The notes: a model not told the origin generated them from the sequence alone. Numbered from the stretch's first letter, positions 35,291 to 46,160 are shown. The stretch is DNA of 64,000 bases from Crocinitomicaceae bacterium (GCA_002723085.1 PBNK01000006.1:1-64000), one strand, 5' to 3'. A program made the numbers and translations.

Positions 35291-37021
35291 TTGGTTTATG
35301 TTAGAAACATATTTGCTCTAATTTTAATTTTTTGTTTGACTTTTCAAGCAAAAAGCCAATGCCTTTTTACTTATGATTTAGGTCCTGATGTTTATTTATG
35401 TAGTGGTGATTCAATTCAATTGATAACACCAGTTGGACATACATATTCATGGACCCCTAATTATAATATTTCTTCTAATTCTGCATCATCTCCCTATGTA
35501 AAACCTGATGTTGATACTACTTATTATGTTTCAGTAACTGATGCTAACAATTGTAGTGTTTTAGATTCAATTAATGTATTTGTAAATCCACTTCCAATCG
35601 TTTCAGTTAGTGAAGACGATACAATATGTGCTGGAACAGCCACTCAATTAATTGCTTCAGGTGCTTTATCCTACACTTGGACACCAAATTATAATTTAAC
35701 TAACAATACTATCCCCTACCCAATAGCTTCCCCACTTATAGATACAAATTACATTGTTAATGGTTTAGACGCAAATGGTTGCAGAAATCAAGACACCATT
35801 AGAATTAAAGTATTGCCTCTTCCTGTTGCTGATGCAGGCCAAGACACCTCAATTTGTCCAGGATCATCAGTTCAATTAAATGCAAGTGGTGGGCATATTT
35901 ATCAGTGGCTAAATCCTGTGTCTTTATCAAATTTTTTAATTCCCGATCCAATAAGTTCTCCTTTAGATTCATCTAAATATATTGTTCAAGTTACAGACTT
36001 AAATGGATGTCAATCAATTGATTCAGTTTTTATTAATGTTTATTTACCTGCAAAAGCAGATGCTGGTTTTAGTGTTAGTTCTTGTGCAGATACTCCTATT
36101 CAATTAAATGCATCTGGAGGAATAAATTATTCATGGTCACCTTCAGATTATGTAAATCATCAAAATGTATTTAATCCAATGGCTTTCCCTGATGATGATA
36201 TGAATTTTATTGTTCAGGTAGAAGATTCTAACGGATGTTTTGATGTAGATACCATGAGAATAACTGTGTTTAAAATTTCTATTAATAACGATACTTTATT
36301 TTGTGAAGGAGATTCAATCATGGGATTTGTTGATGGTGATCCTGCAACTGTTTTTTTATGGAGCCCATCAAATGGTATTTCTGATACTTCTTCATTTGAG
36401 CCATGGATTAAACCTTCAGAAACAACAACCTACACCTTGAATGCCACAAATGCTCAAGGTTGTTCTTACCAAGATGATATAACAATTACTATTCCTCAAC
36501 CTGAAGCAATTATAGACACAAATTTTATAATTGGTTGTGAAGGAGCGATTCTTGAATTGAATAATAATTCAAATTCAGATTTTCTTTTTAATTGGAATTT
36601 TGATGATGGTTCCAGTTCTAATTTAAATAATTTAGAGAAAATTATTGATTATAATTCAAATTTAACTGCTCAACTTTCTGTTCAAGACGATAACGGTTGC
36701 ACTGATACTTCATTTTTAACTTATAATGGAATTGGATTAGGTTTTGATGACTATTACCAAATAGACATTCCAAATGTTTTTACTCCAAATAATGATGGTA
36801 ATAATGATTTATTTAAGGTTTCTTTACCTGGCAGAATGTATGAATGTGCTTCTTTAAGTATTTATAACCAGTGGGGTCAAATTCAATTCTATAACGATGG
36901 AAATAATCTAAATTGGGATGGAACTAATAATTCAGGAATTGCAGCTCCTCAAGGAACTTATTTTTATACGGTGTCAATAAAGCATGAATCTGCAAGTGGA
37001 ACATTCCAATTGTTTAGGTAA
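35291..37021 (+). CDS. Secreted Ig/PKD-type repeat protein with T9SS type B (gliding-associated) sorting domain
   Basis: 576 aa, starting at TTG 35291 to give VYVRNIFALILIFCLTFQAKSQ as signal peptide. An ATG at 35274 in another frame (MLNPIYWF) would join only if one base were missing, so TTG is preferred. Four or five repeats of about 80 aa follow (AGTATQLIASGALSYTWTPN, PGSSVQLNASGGHIYQWLNP), each with a Cys pair, then a PKD-like segment (FNWNFDDGSSS). The last 95 residues are a type B sorting domain (IPNVFTPNNDGNNDLFKV ... SIYNQWGQIQFY ... APQGTYFYTV). Type B proteins usually need a PorP/SprF partner; one is encoded 9.7 kb downstream. A Rieske oxygenase gene starts 15 nt later. Confidence 0.88.
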   Translation: MVYVRNIFALILIFCLTFQAKSQCLFTYDLGPDVYLCSGDSIQLITPVGHTYSWTPNYNISSNSASSPYVKPDVDTTYYVSVTDANNCSVLDSINVFVNPLPIVSVSEDDTICAGTATQLIASGALSYTWTPNYNLTNNTIPYPIASPLIDTNYIVNGLDANGCRNQDTIRIKVLPLPVADAGQDTSICPGSSVQLNASGGHIYQWLNPVSLSNFLIPDPISSPLDSSKYIVQVTDLNGCQSIDSVFINVYLPAKADAGFSVSSCADTPIQLNASGGINYSWSPSDYVNHQNVFNPMAFPDDDMNFIVQVEDSNGCFDVDTMRITVFKISINNDTLFCEGDSIMGFVDGDPATVFLWSPSNGISDTSSFEPWIKPSETTTYTLNATNAQGCSYQDDITITIPQPEAIIDTNFIIGCEGAILELNNNSNSDFLFNWNFDDGSSSNLNNLEKIIDYNSNLTAQLSVQDDNGCTDTSFLTYNGIGLGFDDYYQIDIPNVFTPNNDGNNDLFKVSLPGRMYECASLSIYNQWGQIQFYNDGNNLNWDGTNNSGIAAPQGTYFYTVSIKHESASGTFQLFR

Positions 37022-37036
37022 TAATTATTTAGAAAA

Positions 37037-38116
37037 TTGAAAAAGATTAATCCAATTATAAACGATGCTAATACTCTTCCAGGAGATTTTTATTGCTCTT
37101 CAGATTATTTTTTGAAAACCAAAAATGATTTGTTCCCAAATACATGGCAATTAATAGGATCTCCTGATGTGCTTAATATTTCTTCATCTGCTTATCCATT
37201 TACTTTTTTAGAAGGTTTTGTTGATGAACCATTGGTTTTTGTAAACAATAAAAATGGCGAATTAAATTGTTTTTCAAATGTATGTACTCACAGAGGAAAT
37301 ATTTTAATTCAGTTTGAAGGCCCTATTCAAAAAAAATTAAGTTGTGGGTATCATGGTAGAATGTTCTCCACTGATGGGAAATTTATTTCTATGCCTGAAT
37401 CTAATGGAATGAATAATTTTCCTTGCGAAGAAGATAATTTAACTAAAGTACCTTTTAATAAATGGAAACAATTTCTGTTTTCATCTTTGAGTCCTGAAAT
37501 AAATTTCAATGATTTTATTGGACAAATGGATGATAAAGTGTGTTGGATGCCAATTGAAAACTTTTTACATGATCCCACTCTGTCAAGAGATTATTTAGTG
37601 AAAGCAAACTGGGCTTTGTATTGCGATAATTATTTAGAAGGGTTTCATATTCCTTTTATTCATAAAGATTTAGCTCAATCATTAGACTATAGCATGTATA
37701 ATACTGAAATTTCAACTTATAGTAATCTTCAAATAGGATATGGTCGAGGGGCTGAGTTTTGCTTTGATTTGCCCAAAGACCATTCAGATTATGGTAGTAA
37801 TATTGCAGCCTATTATTTTTGGTTATTTCCCAATATGATGTTTAATTTTTATCCTTGGGGGCTTTCAACAAATCTTATAAAACCGCTTTCCAACGAATTA
37901 ACAAAAGTAGAGTTCAGGTCTTATGTTTGGGATAAATCAAAGTTAGAAATTGGTGCTGGTGCTCTTTTAGATAAAGTGGAAAGAGAAGATGAAGCTGTTG
38001 TTGAGTCAGTTCAAAAAGGTGTAAAATCAAGATTTTATAAACACGGTAGGTTTTCTCCTAGAATGGAAAAAGGTGTTCATCACTTTCATCAATTAATTAC
38101 TCGATTTGTCAGTTGA
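37037..38116 (+). CDS. Rieske non-haem iron ring-hydroxylating oxygenase, alpha subunit type
   Basis: A 359-aa cytoplasmic oxygenase. The Rieske [2Fe-2S] ligands are Cys83 and His85 (CTHRGN) and Cys103 and His106 (CGYHGRMF). The mononuclear iron site shows NYLEGFHIPFIH (His204, His209), with the preceding Glu/Asp. The start is TTG 37037. The family includes aromatic dioxygenases and choline/carnitine monooxygenases; no reductase or ferredoxin gene is adjacent, so the substrate and electron donor are unknown. The 3' end overlaps the convergent antiporter gene by 24 nt. Confidence 0.88.
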   Translation: MKKINPIINDANTLPGDFYCSSDYFLKTKNDLFPNTWQLIGSPDVLNISSSAYPFTFLEGFVDEPLVFVNNKNGELNCFSNVCTHRGNILIQFEGPIQKKLSCGYHGRMFSTDGKFISMPESNGMNNFPCEEDNLTKVPFNKWKQFLFSSLSPEINFNDFIGQMDDKVCWMPIENFLHDPTLSRDYLVKANWALYCDNYLEGFHIPFIHKDLAQSLDYSMYNTEISTYSNLQIGYGRGAEFCFDLPKDHSDYGSNIAAYYFWLFPNMMFNFYPWGLSTNLIKPLSNELTKVEFRSYVWDKSKLEIGAGALLDKVEREDEAVVESVQKGVKSRFYKHGRFSPRMEKGVHHFHQLITRFVS

Positions 38117-39556
38117 TTTCAATTTAGCTATTTTAATACTAGCATATGAAAAAATCAATGTCATTACTGGTGATAATAGATTGAGAAAGCAATACGGAAG
38201 ATATGTTATTGTGGCAACCCCCAATACGCCTGCTTGAGTTGCTCCACAGGTATTCCAAGGTACTAGAACAGAAGTTACAGTAGCTGAATCCTCAAGAGTT
38301 CTACTTAAATTTTTAGGGTCTAAATTGTAATCTTTATAAGAGCTAGCAAACATTCTACCAGGTACAACAATGGCTAAATATTGATCTGATGCTGTTAAGT
38401 TTAAAAAAATACAAGTGCTAGATGTGGTTAGAACTAAAGATTTTCTAGATTTTACAAAAACCATCAAAGAAGATGTTATTTTTTTCAATAATCCAGTAGC
38501 TTCCATAATTCCTCCAAAACTCATAGCACATATGATTAACCAAATGGTGTTTAACATGCCAGACATGCCGTCAGTTTCTATTAATGTATTTAATGATTTA
38601 TCGCCAGTTTCAACAGAAACATTAACAGTCATTGCGTTCATTACTGAAGTATATGTGTTTTTTAAATAAGTTAAAAAAGACGGGTTATTTGTATAATTTA
38701 AATGATTAATTAATTCTGGTTGAAAAATAAAAGCATAAAGCCCACCAAGTATAGTGCCTATTAATAATGCCGGTATTGCAGGTATTTTTTTTACTATCAT
38801 CCCAATAACTAAAATAGGTACTGTTAAGCTCATCCAGCTAATGTTATATGTATTAATCAAAGCATTTTGCATTCCATCAATTTGATCCATTTGATTATTT
38901 TCAGGAGAGCTCATTAATCCAATAACTAAAAAAGCTATTAAAGCCAAAACAATTGATGGTACAGTAGTATATGTCATATATTTAATATGAGTTATCAAAT
39001 CTGTTCCAGCCATTGCAGGGGCTAAATTGGTTGTATCAGATAATGGTGACATTTTATCGCCAAAGTAAGCTCCAGAAATTATGGCTCCACAAGTTAAACC
39101 TTCATGAATACCTAAAGCGTTTCCAATTCCTAACATAGCAATTCCAATTGTAGCAACAGTAGACCAACTGCTTCCAGTAGCTAGTGAAACAATGGCACAT
39201 AAAATACATGAGGCAAATAGAAAAAACTTAGGGTTGATGATTTCTAAACCATAATAAATCATCGAAGGCACAATCCCACTCAACATCCAAGTTCCTGCAA
39301 GAGAGCCAATCAATAATAATATTATAAGTGCACCCATTGCAGAAGAAATGCTTTTAATGGCTCCATTTAACATGTCTTCCCATCTTGTTCCATAAATGAA
39401 ACCAATTACTGCAGCAATAGCCCCTGAAAATAACAAGGTAATTTGATTTGAACCTGATAATGTGTTATCTCCAAAAAGCCAAACGTTAGTACCTAATAAA
39501 ATAATTAATAGAACAATAGGAATTAAAGCAATATATAGTGATGGGGTTTTTTGCAT
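38093..39556 (-). CDS. nhaC: NhaC-type Na+/H+ antiporter
   Basis: A 487-aa inner-membrane protein with about 11-12 hydrophobic helices. The NhaC-family signature is clear: SLATGSSWSTVATIGIAML, GAIISGAYFGDKMSPLSDTT and the C-terminal repeat SVLVPWNTCGATQAGVLG. It exchanges sodium, or possibly malate/lactate-coupled sodium in relatives, for protons, in keeping with a marine lifestyle. It stands alone on the minus strand, with a hairpin-forming repeat upstream. Confidence 0.88.
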   Translation of the reverse strand: MQKTPSLYIALIPIVLLIILLGTNVWLFGDNTLSGSNQITLLFSGAIAAVIGFIYGTRWEDMLNGAIKSISSAMGALIILLLIGSLAGTWMLSGIVPSMIYYGLEIINPKFFLFASCILCAIVSLATGSSWSTVATIGIAMLGIGNALGIHEGLTCGAIISGAYFGDKMSPLSDTTNLAPAMAGTDLITHIKYMTYTTVPSIVLALIAFLVIGLMSSPENNQMDQIDGMQNALINTYNISWMSLTVPILVIGMIVKKIPAIPALLIGTILGGLYAFIFQPELINHLNYTNNPSFLTYLKNTYTSVMNAMTVNVSVETGDKSLNTLIETDGMSGMLNTIWLIICAMSFGGIMEATGLLKKITSSLMVFVKSRKSLVLTTSSTCIFLNLTASDQYLAIVVPGRMFASSYKDYNLDPKNLSRTLEDSATVTSVLVPWNTCGATQAGVLGVATITYLPYCFLNLLSPVMTLIFSYASIKIAKLKSTDKSSN

Positions 39557-39574
39557 ATTTCAATTATTTAAACA

Positions 39575-39595
39575 TAGCTTAAAAAAATTAAGCTA
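39575..39595. repeat. Inverted repeat in the nhaC divergent region
   Basis: TAGCTTAA, five A, then TTAAGCTA: a perfect 8-bp dyad 19 nt upstream of the nhaC start on the minus strand and 56 nt upstream of the plus-strand gene. Its place between divergent starts suggests an operator rather than a terminator. Confidence 0.35.
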
Positions 39596-39650
39596 AGATA
39601 TATTTATTAGATTTAATTATAAATTTTTATTTCATATCTATTTTTTAATC

Positions 39651-40145
39651 ATGATTAAATATTTTTTAATCTTTATTTATTTTCTTTTTTCTTTTCAAAA
39701 CTTGAGTTCTCAAGACTCTGATAAAAGAAAATTACAAGTAAAAGGAACCGTTAGGAATATTGAAGGGAAAGTGAAAAATACTACTATAAGAATAGTTTAT
39801 GAAAATGGCGATGTAGATTCTGTCTTTTCCAAAAAAGGAAAGTATAATTTATTATTACAAGTAAATAGAAAAATACTAATTGAATTTATTAATAATGACC
39901 ATTATACTAAAAGAATTGCCTTTAATACTGAAATATTAAAGTCTCAAAAAAGCATACCATTTTTTGACTTAACAATTAATTTAGTTGAAATGGGTGTGTG
40001 GAATATCAAAGAGCAAGATGAAGATATTTTAGATATGCCAGTAGCATACATAAAGTATAATAGCAAAAGAAAAATATGGTATGATCAAAATGCAAAATAC
40101 AGTCGTGTTATTAATAAAAAAATTAAAAGCTTAGGAGTTTTTTAA
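39651..40145 (+). CDS. Exported small beta-domain protein (carboxypeptidase-regulatory-like)
   Basis: 164 aa with a signal peptide ending at NLSSQ (residue about 20). The body begins KRKLQVKGTVRNIEGKVKNT and GKYNLLLQVNRKILIEF, a pattern seen in carboxypeptidase-regulatory-like (transthyretin-fold) domains common in Bacteroidota envelope proteins. The C terminus is basic and lacks a sorting domain, so it is probably periplasmic or outer-membrane associated. It sits just before the giant adhesin gene, 99 nt apart. Function is unknown. Confidence 0.65.
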   Translation: MIKYFLIFIYFLFSFQNLSSQDSDKRKLQVKGTVRNIEGKVKNTTIRIVYENGDVDSVFSKKGKYNLLLQVNRKILIEFINNDHYTKRIAFNTEILKSQKSIPFFDLTINLVEMGVWNIKEQDEDILDMPVAYIKYNSKRKIWYDQNAKYSRVINKKIKSLGVF

Positions 40146-40244
40146 ATTTTAAGAATTTTTTCATCCTTATATTTTTTTATTTTGTCCTACATATTCTTTA
40201 TTTAATCATATTTACTATTCTTAATAGTTGATTTATCTATTGTA

Positions 40245-43200
40245 ATGAGTAAATTTGATAAGATGATTTTTAAACATTTTAAATTTTATTTTCTATTAAC
40301 CATTATGGTAATGGTCAATAATTTATATTCTCAAAATGTTGTATCTTCTTTTAGCTCAGATGTTTCTTCAGGTTGCTCCCCATTAATTGTAAATTTTAAC
40401 AATACCTCTACAAATGCATCTCAGTATAGTTGGGATTTTGGTAATGGAGCTTCTTCTAATTTGGAACACCCATCTACTACATTTACTCAGCCTGGTTTAT
40501 ACACTGTCATATTAATAACTACTAATCCATCATCAACAGATACACTCATTTCTACTAATTATATTGAGGTTTATGATTTGCCAACAGCAGATTTTTCATT
40601 TTCTTCAAACACGGATTTTTGTGTTTCAACTAATCAAATATCATTTACAAACAATAGTACTAATGCAACTTCATATATATGGGATTTTGGTGATGGAAAT
40701 ACATCTTCTTCAACAGATGCTTCTCATAGTTTTAATTCTGATGGGGATTACACTGTTAAATTAGTAGCATACAACTCTGATGGATGCCCTAATGAAAAAA
40801 TAGTAAGTCCTTTAACTATTTATCCAATTCCACAATTAAATTCTTCAGTTGATTTAAATTTTAGTTGTGATAGCACTAATTCTTTTAATTTTAATTCATC
40901 AGTTTCAAATGTTAATATAACCAATTGGTCATGGGATTATGGTGATGGGAATGTTTCAAATTCATCAAATGGTATTTCATCTTACTCTTTTAATTCTTCT
41001 GGAACTTTTTTCCCAAAAGCAATAGCCATTTCTGATCAAGGTTGTATTGACAGTTCTACTATCGATCCTATATATATTCCAAATCCTATAAATTATAGTC
41101 TATTAAATGATAAATCTAACGGTTGTGCTCCTTTACTAATAAATTTTCATTTGTCACCAAATTCAATCGTAGATAGTATTGAATGGGATTTTGGAGATAC
41201 ATCATTTGTTTCATCTTTTTACAACATTAACCATATATATTCAAATGATGGTTCTTTTCTTCCTAATTTAATTATTTACGATTCTTTAGGATGTGTTAGT
41301 CAATTAACTAGCAATATTACAATTGAAGTAGATTCATTGCCAACAGCAACTTATTCAATAGCGAATAATGTTGGTTGCCCTCCCCTATTAGTTCAATTTA
41401 ACTCAACTACTCATGTTGATAATGCTGTAAGTTGGGATTTTGGAGATACTACTTTTTCAAATGCATTAAATCCAAATCATACATATATATATAATAATGT
41501 TAACTCTCCAAAACTTGAAGTAACAAGTCCAAATGGGTGCAAAGCTTTATATTCTTTACCTGATGTAAATGCTGGTATGGTTTTAAATGAATTTATTTCT
41601 GATAAATCAACTGGATGTGCCCCTCTAGATGTTACATTTATATCAAATGCTCCATCAAATGCTGTCACCTATTTATGGGATTTTGGAGATGGAAACACAT
41701 CTACAGACTTAGATCCTATCCATACCTATGATACAATAGGTAAATATGATGTTAAATTTACTTGTTGGGATTCTTTAGGTTGTAAAGCATTTTATGAAAT
41801 TGATGAAATGATTGAAACTTTTGGAGAAGATGATGTTGTTTTTCCTGAAACTGATACAATACAATCTTGTTCTCCTTACACATATTTCACAGATGCAATT
41901 AACATTGGGCAAAGTTTTTGGAATTGGGATTTTGGTGATGGTACAGTTGATACTGGTGCAAGTCCTTCACATACCTATAATATGCCTGGAAATTACTTAG
42001 TGAAATTAAATGCAGACGCACCTAACGGATGTATGTATAACTCAGCTGACTATGCTTATATTATGATTGATGGAATGACCATTGATTTAGATATTTCTGT
42101 AGATACGGACTGTGATAATGGATCAATAGAAGTAACTAATAATTCTACTGGTATAGCTAATCATTCATGGAATTTTGGCGATAATAGTATTGATTCAGTT
42201 TCGAGTATTCAACATGACTATCCTAATACTGGTCAGTCTTATGTTGTTACTTATACTGCCATATCAAATTCGGGATGTATGAACAAACAATATATTCCAG
42301 TTATTTTTAGTTGTGGAACAGACACAACTATTGCTCCACCAGGATCACCATTACCTATGCCTGAAGTTGATCCAATTGTAATTCTGATTGATCCTAATAC
42401 AAATGCACCAATATTACAAAATTGTGGTCCTCAAGAAGTTAATCTATCAACCCCTTTTTCTTCTGCCCAAAACTTTTTGTGGGAATTTGGAGATGGAGGA
42501 ACTTCTACTGATAAAAATCCATATTATCAATATAATAATTCTGGAACTTTTGATTTAACTCACTATGCTTATCATTCTAATGGTGATATTGATACAATGA
42601 TTATTACGGAGTTTATTAATCAATATGTATTCAGTGCTGATTTTCAATTGACAAAAACTGAACTTTGTAATGAAGCAGAATTTAATTTCACCTCTACATC
42701 ATCTGGTATTGCTTCTTGGGATTGGCAAATTGACAATTTTTCAGTTAGTTCATCCTCATTTGGTTCTGTTGTTTTACCTTTAACTGATTCGGTTAAGCAA
42801 CTAACCCTTATTGCTGTTGATTCATTTGGTTGTGTTGATGTTAAACAACAGAGTTTGTTTTTATATCAACCTATTGTTTTAGTAGATCAAGATACTGTTA
42901 TTTGCTTTGGAAGTCCTTTATCAATAGAGTCTAGTTCTATTGCTGATTATACATATTCATGGGATCTTGATGATGGAACAATTATAACAAATGATACAGC
43001 TATATCTCATACTTATGCAAGTGCTGGAACATATTTAGTTAAGCTTTTATTAACTGATTCTAATGGATGCGTAAGAACGGAAAATATTGATTCGGTACTT
43101 GTCAAGCCTGTCAATTCAGAATTTACCCCAACAACAATAACCCCAATCTGTAAAGGAGACACCTTATCATTTTCAGCAAATGATTTAACAAACTCATCTT

Positions 43201-46160
43201 ATACATGGACTGGTGGAACAATTATTGGTTCTGGTGCGAATGTAGACATTGTTTTTAATACAACAGGCAATCAAATTGTTAAATTAAAGTCTACAAAAGA
43301 TGGTTGTAGTTATACAAATAAATCTGATACTATAGTTGTTAATGAAGCGGAAGCTCACTTTATTTTTGATCAAATTAATGGTTGTTTGCCAATTGAAGTA
43401 AATTTTTCAGACAGTTCTGTAAATGCTGTTCAATGGAATTGGGATTTTGGAGATGGAAATGGTTCCTCAGATGATAACCCGAATCATATTTACACAACAA
43501 TGCCTACTGACAGTGTTACATTAACAATTACTGATAATAACGGATGTCAAAAATCAATTTCTAATACAATAATTAACAGTTTAGATGCTCTTTTCTCTGC
43601 AAATGATACACTTGTTTGTCATGAATCACCTGTAACTTTTTCAACTGTAAATCCATCCATTAGCATATGGAATTGGGATTTTGGAGATGGGAATACTTCT
43701 AATTCACCAAATCCTGTTCATGAATATACAAATACTGGTACATATACTATATCACTTTATGTTTCTGATGGCCAAGGTTGTGAAGATTCTATTCAAAAAA
43801 TTGATTATGTTGATGTGCGCGGTGTTACTGCCAATTTTGATTTTACCTCTCCTAGTCAATGCCCACCAGTAGTGACCACTTTTAATAACACATCAACAGA
43901 TGGAATAAACTATATATGGGATTTTGGAGATGGGGCTAATTCTACTTTAGATAATCCAACTCATATATATTCTAACTCAGGCAGTTATCAAATAATTTTG
44001 TTAGCTACTAATTCATTAGGATGTGTTGATACTTTACTTCATCCTGATTCAATTCTTATACCAGGCCCTGTCGTAGACTTTAGTGTTGATCAAACTTTAG
44101 GTTGTGATTCTTTGACAGTTTCAATTTTAAATAATTCTTCAAATACTGTTTCGTATAATTTTGATTTTGGTGATGGTAATTCATCAACATCAATTAATCC
44201 TACTCATTCATACAGTCAAACAGGGACATTTAACATAACTATGGTTGCAGAAGACTCATCTGGATGTCAATCTTATTTAACTTATCCTAATTCTATTGTA
44301 ATTAGTCCTTCTCCTATAATTAATTTTAGTTTACCTGGTTCAGATTTTTGTGTTAATGATGTTTTTCAGATTCAAAATTTAACAACAAATGCAGACACAT
44401 ACTCATGGAATTTTGATTTACAAAATTTAAATGGTGTTTCGCCATCATTTACGGTAAACAACCCAGGTTTTTTACCTATTAAAATGATTGCATCAAATTC
44501 AAATGGATGTATCGATTCTACATTAGCATTTGTAACTGGTCATCAAATACCTGCAGTTTCCATTATTGACCCAGGTGTTATATGTATTAATGAAGGTGTT
44601 ATTCAGCTTAACTCATTAAATGCGCAATCAATAGGAGACATATATTGGACTGGTGATTGTGTAATTGATTCAATTAACGGAATCATTGACCCAAGTTTAT
44701 CTTCAAATATTAATATTAATGCCTATAACAATGGAATTTGTCCAAGCACTGATAATATTTTATTACAAGTTGAAACGCCTCCTGATCCTACGATTATGTC
44801 TGGCGATGAAATCTATTGTTATGGTGAATCTATTCCTGCTCCACTAACAAAAAGTCCTGGTGGAACTTGGTATGGTCCATTAGCTAGTTCATCAACAGGC
44901 TTAATTACAAGTACTCTTCCTGTTGGAATTCATTACTATACTTACATTACTAGTAGCCAAAATTGTTATGATACTTCAGAGTATTCAATAGATGTACATC
45001 ATCAACCAAATGCAACTATTTCAGGACCAACAAATATTTGCGATAATTTAATCACTCTTCAATTATCTTCTGCTGATAATGGTGGTGTATGGTCAGGACC
45101 AAGTATAAACGATAGTGCAATTATCAATGTTTCTAATTTAGGTATTGGAAGTTATACATACACTTATGAAATTAGTGGTTTTTGTAACGATATAGATTCG
45201 ATTGATATAGAATTACATCAGTTTATAGAAGCTGAGATAGTTGATCCTATTGCTGTATGTGAAGGTGAAGATTCTATAGCTGTAGTTGCAATGAGAAATA
45301 CTGGGACTTGGTCTGGGTTGACTGCAAATTATTTAGGAGATGGTGTTTTTAAAGTTGATCAACTTGATGATGGTACATACCCTATTTATTATACTTTAGA
45401 TGGATATTGTCCGGATACTGATACTTCTTATATTATAATTAATCCTGAACCTGAAATAGATGTTGATTTAACACAAGTATTACCATGTATAAGTTATCCT
45501 ATTGAAATTCAAAACAATTCAACCAATGTAATAAATGAAACATATTCATGGTATATAAATGATTCTATTTATTCAAATGAAAGTAATCCAATATTTGATT
45601 TACCTATAGGAGCATATAAACTTAAAATTCATGTTGTAAATCAATTTTCTTGTGAAAATGAAATAAATATTTCTGATGATGTGATAATTTATGACACATC
45701 TGCTCTTCCTTCTCCAGAAATTATAAGATCAACAGTGCTAGATGATATAGATGTTTATACTGAGTGGTATCCGAAAGAATTGCCAACAAATCGTGTGAAA
45801 GAATATGTGATTTTTAAATCCAATGGTCAAAATGAAGAATATGAGTATTTAGCAACATTAGATAAAACGGTAAATCATTACACAGATATTAATGTTGATG
45901 TTTTTGAAAATAGCTATACATATTATATTGTTTCAGTTAATGAGTGTAATGTTACTTCAAATGCTTCAAACATTAGTAGTTCAGTGCTTTTAGGTTATGA
46001 TAAACCTAATGATTATCAGACTGTTTTAAAGTGGACATCATATAAAGAATGGAAAGAAGGGGTTAACAGATATGAAATTCAGAAGTTAAATAAGTATGGT
46101 GAATGGGAGATTTTTAAAGTAGTTAACCATGATGTGAATCAAATATTAATTGACGAATGA
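40245..46160 (+). CDS. Giant PKD-repeat surface adhesin, lacking its own sorting domain
   Basis: 1971 aa. A second start (Met7, 40263) gives a compact signal peptide MIFKHFKFYFLLTIMVMV ending near LYSQ. About 14-16 PKD domains follow, each with the core W-D-F-G-D-G and spaced by about 85 aa (SYIWDFGDGNTSS, WNWDFGDGNGSSD and so on). Three Ig-like segments with C-Y-G-E or similar cysteines come next (about residues 1500-1750), then two fibronectin-like units; the second breaks off at VNHDVNQILIDE. The stop TGA at 46158 comes before the expected type B sorting domain, which is encoded in the same frame by the next ORF at 46185. Without it the protein could not use T9SS. It is likely a gliding or attachment adhesin if the split is bridged. 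Confidence 0.88.
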   Translation: MSKFDKMIFKHFKFYFLLTIMVMVNNLYSQNVVSSFSSDVSSGCSPLIVNFNNTSTNASQYSWDFGNGASSNLEHPSTTFTQPGLYTVILITTNPSSTDTLISTNYIEVYDLPTADFSFSSNTDFCVSTNQISFTNNSTNATSYIWDFGDGNTSSSTDASHSFNSDGDYTVKLVAYNSDGCPNEKIVSPLTIYPIPQLNSSVDLNFSCDSTNSFNFNSSVSNVNITNWSWDYGDGNVSNSSNGISSYSFNSSGTFFPKAIAISDQGCIDSSTIDPIYIPNPINYSLLNDKSNGCAPLLINFHLSPNSIVDSIEWDFGDTSFVSSFYNINHIYSNDGSFLPNLIIYDSLGCVSQLTSNITIEVDSLPTATYSIANNVGCPPLLVQFNSTTHVDNAVSWDFGDTTFSNALNPNHTYIYNNVNSPKLEVTSPNGCKALYSLPDVNAGMVLNEFISDKSTGCAPLDVTFISNAPSNAVTYLWDFGDGNTSTDLDPIHTYDTIGKYDVKFTCWDSLGCKAFYEIDEMIETFGEDDVVFPETDTIQSCSPYTYFTDAINIGQSFWNWDFGDGTVDTGASPSHTYNMPGNYLVKLNADAPNGCMYNSADYAYIMIDGMTIDLDISVDTDCDNGSIEVTNNSTGIANHSWNFGDNSIDSVSSIQHDYPNTGQSYVVTYTAISNSGCMNKQYIPVIFSCGTDTTIAPPGSPLPMPEVDPIVILIDPNTNAPILQNCGPQEVNLSTPFSSAQNFLWEFGDGGTSTDKNPYYQYNNSGTFDLTHYAYHSNGDIDTMIITEFINQYVFSADFQLTKTELCNEAEFNFTSTSSGIASWDWQIDNFSVSSSSFGSVVLPLTDSVKQLTLIAVDSFGCVDVKQQSLFLYQPIVLVDQDTVICFGSPLSIESSSIADYTYSWDLDDGTIITNDTAISHTYASAGTYLVKLLLTDSNGCVRTENIDSVLVKPVNSEFTPTTITPICKGDTLSFSANDLTNSSYTWTGGTIIGSGANVDIVFNTTGNQIVKLKSTKDGCSYTNKSDTIVVNEAEAHFIFDQINGCLPIEVNFSDSSVNAVQWNWDFGDGNGSSDDNPNHIYTTMPTDSVTLTITDNNGCQKSISNTIINSLDALFSANDTLVCHESPVTFSTVNPSISIWNWDFGDGNTSNSPNPVHEYTNTGTYTISLYVSDGQGCEDSIQKIDYVDVRGVTANFDFTSPSQCPPVVTTFNNTSTDGINYIWDFGDGANSTLDNPTHIYSNSGSYQIILLATNSLGCVDTLLHPDSILIPGPVVDFSVDQTLGCDSLTVSILNNSSNTVSYNFDFGDGNSSTSINPTHSYSQTGTFNITMVAEDSSGCQSYLTYPNSIVISPSPIINFSLPGSDFCVNDVFQIQNLTTNADTYSWNFDLQNLNGVSPSFTVNNPGFLPIKMIASNSNGCIDSTLAFVTGHQIPAVSIIDPGVICINEGVIQLNSLNAQSIGDIYWTGDCVIDSINGIIDPSLSSNININAYNNGICPSTDNILLQVETPPDPTIMSGDEIYCYGESIPAPLTKSPGGTWYGPLASSSTGLITSTLPVGIHYYTYITSSQNCYDTSEYSIDVHHQPNATISGPTNICDNLITLQLSSADNGGVWSGPSINDSAIINVSNLGIGSYTYTYEISGFCNDIDSIDIELHQFIEAEIVDPIAVCEGEDSIAVVAMRNTGTWSGLTANYLGDGVFKVDQLDDGTYPIYYTLDGYCPDTDTSYIIINPEPEIDVDLTQVLPCISYPIEIQNNSTNVINETYSWYINDSIYSNESNPIFDLPIGAYKLKIHVVNQFSCENEINISDDVIIYDTSALPSPEIIRSTVLDDIDVYTEWYPKELPTNRVKEYVIFKSNGQNEEYEYLATLDKTVNHYTDINVDVFENSYTYYIVSVNECNVTSNASNISSSVLLGYDKPNDYQTVLKWTSYKEWKEGVNRYEIQKLNKYGEWEIFKVVNHDVNQILIDE

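Noticed and set aside
35274-35300. ATG 35274 as the start of the type B cargo gene with a frameshift
   Set aside because: It needs an extra base and ends after 15 codons; TTG 35291 gives a good signal peptide without change.
40564-44847. Several 60-66 codon frames inside the PKD adhesin gene
   Set aside because: They recur with the PKD repeats in the same alternative frame and have hydrophobic low-complexity products, as expected from shifted repeat codons.
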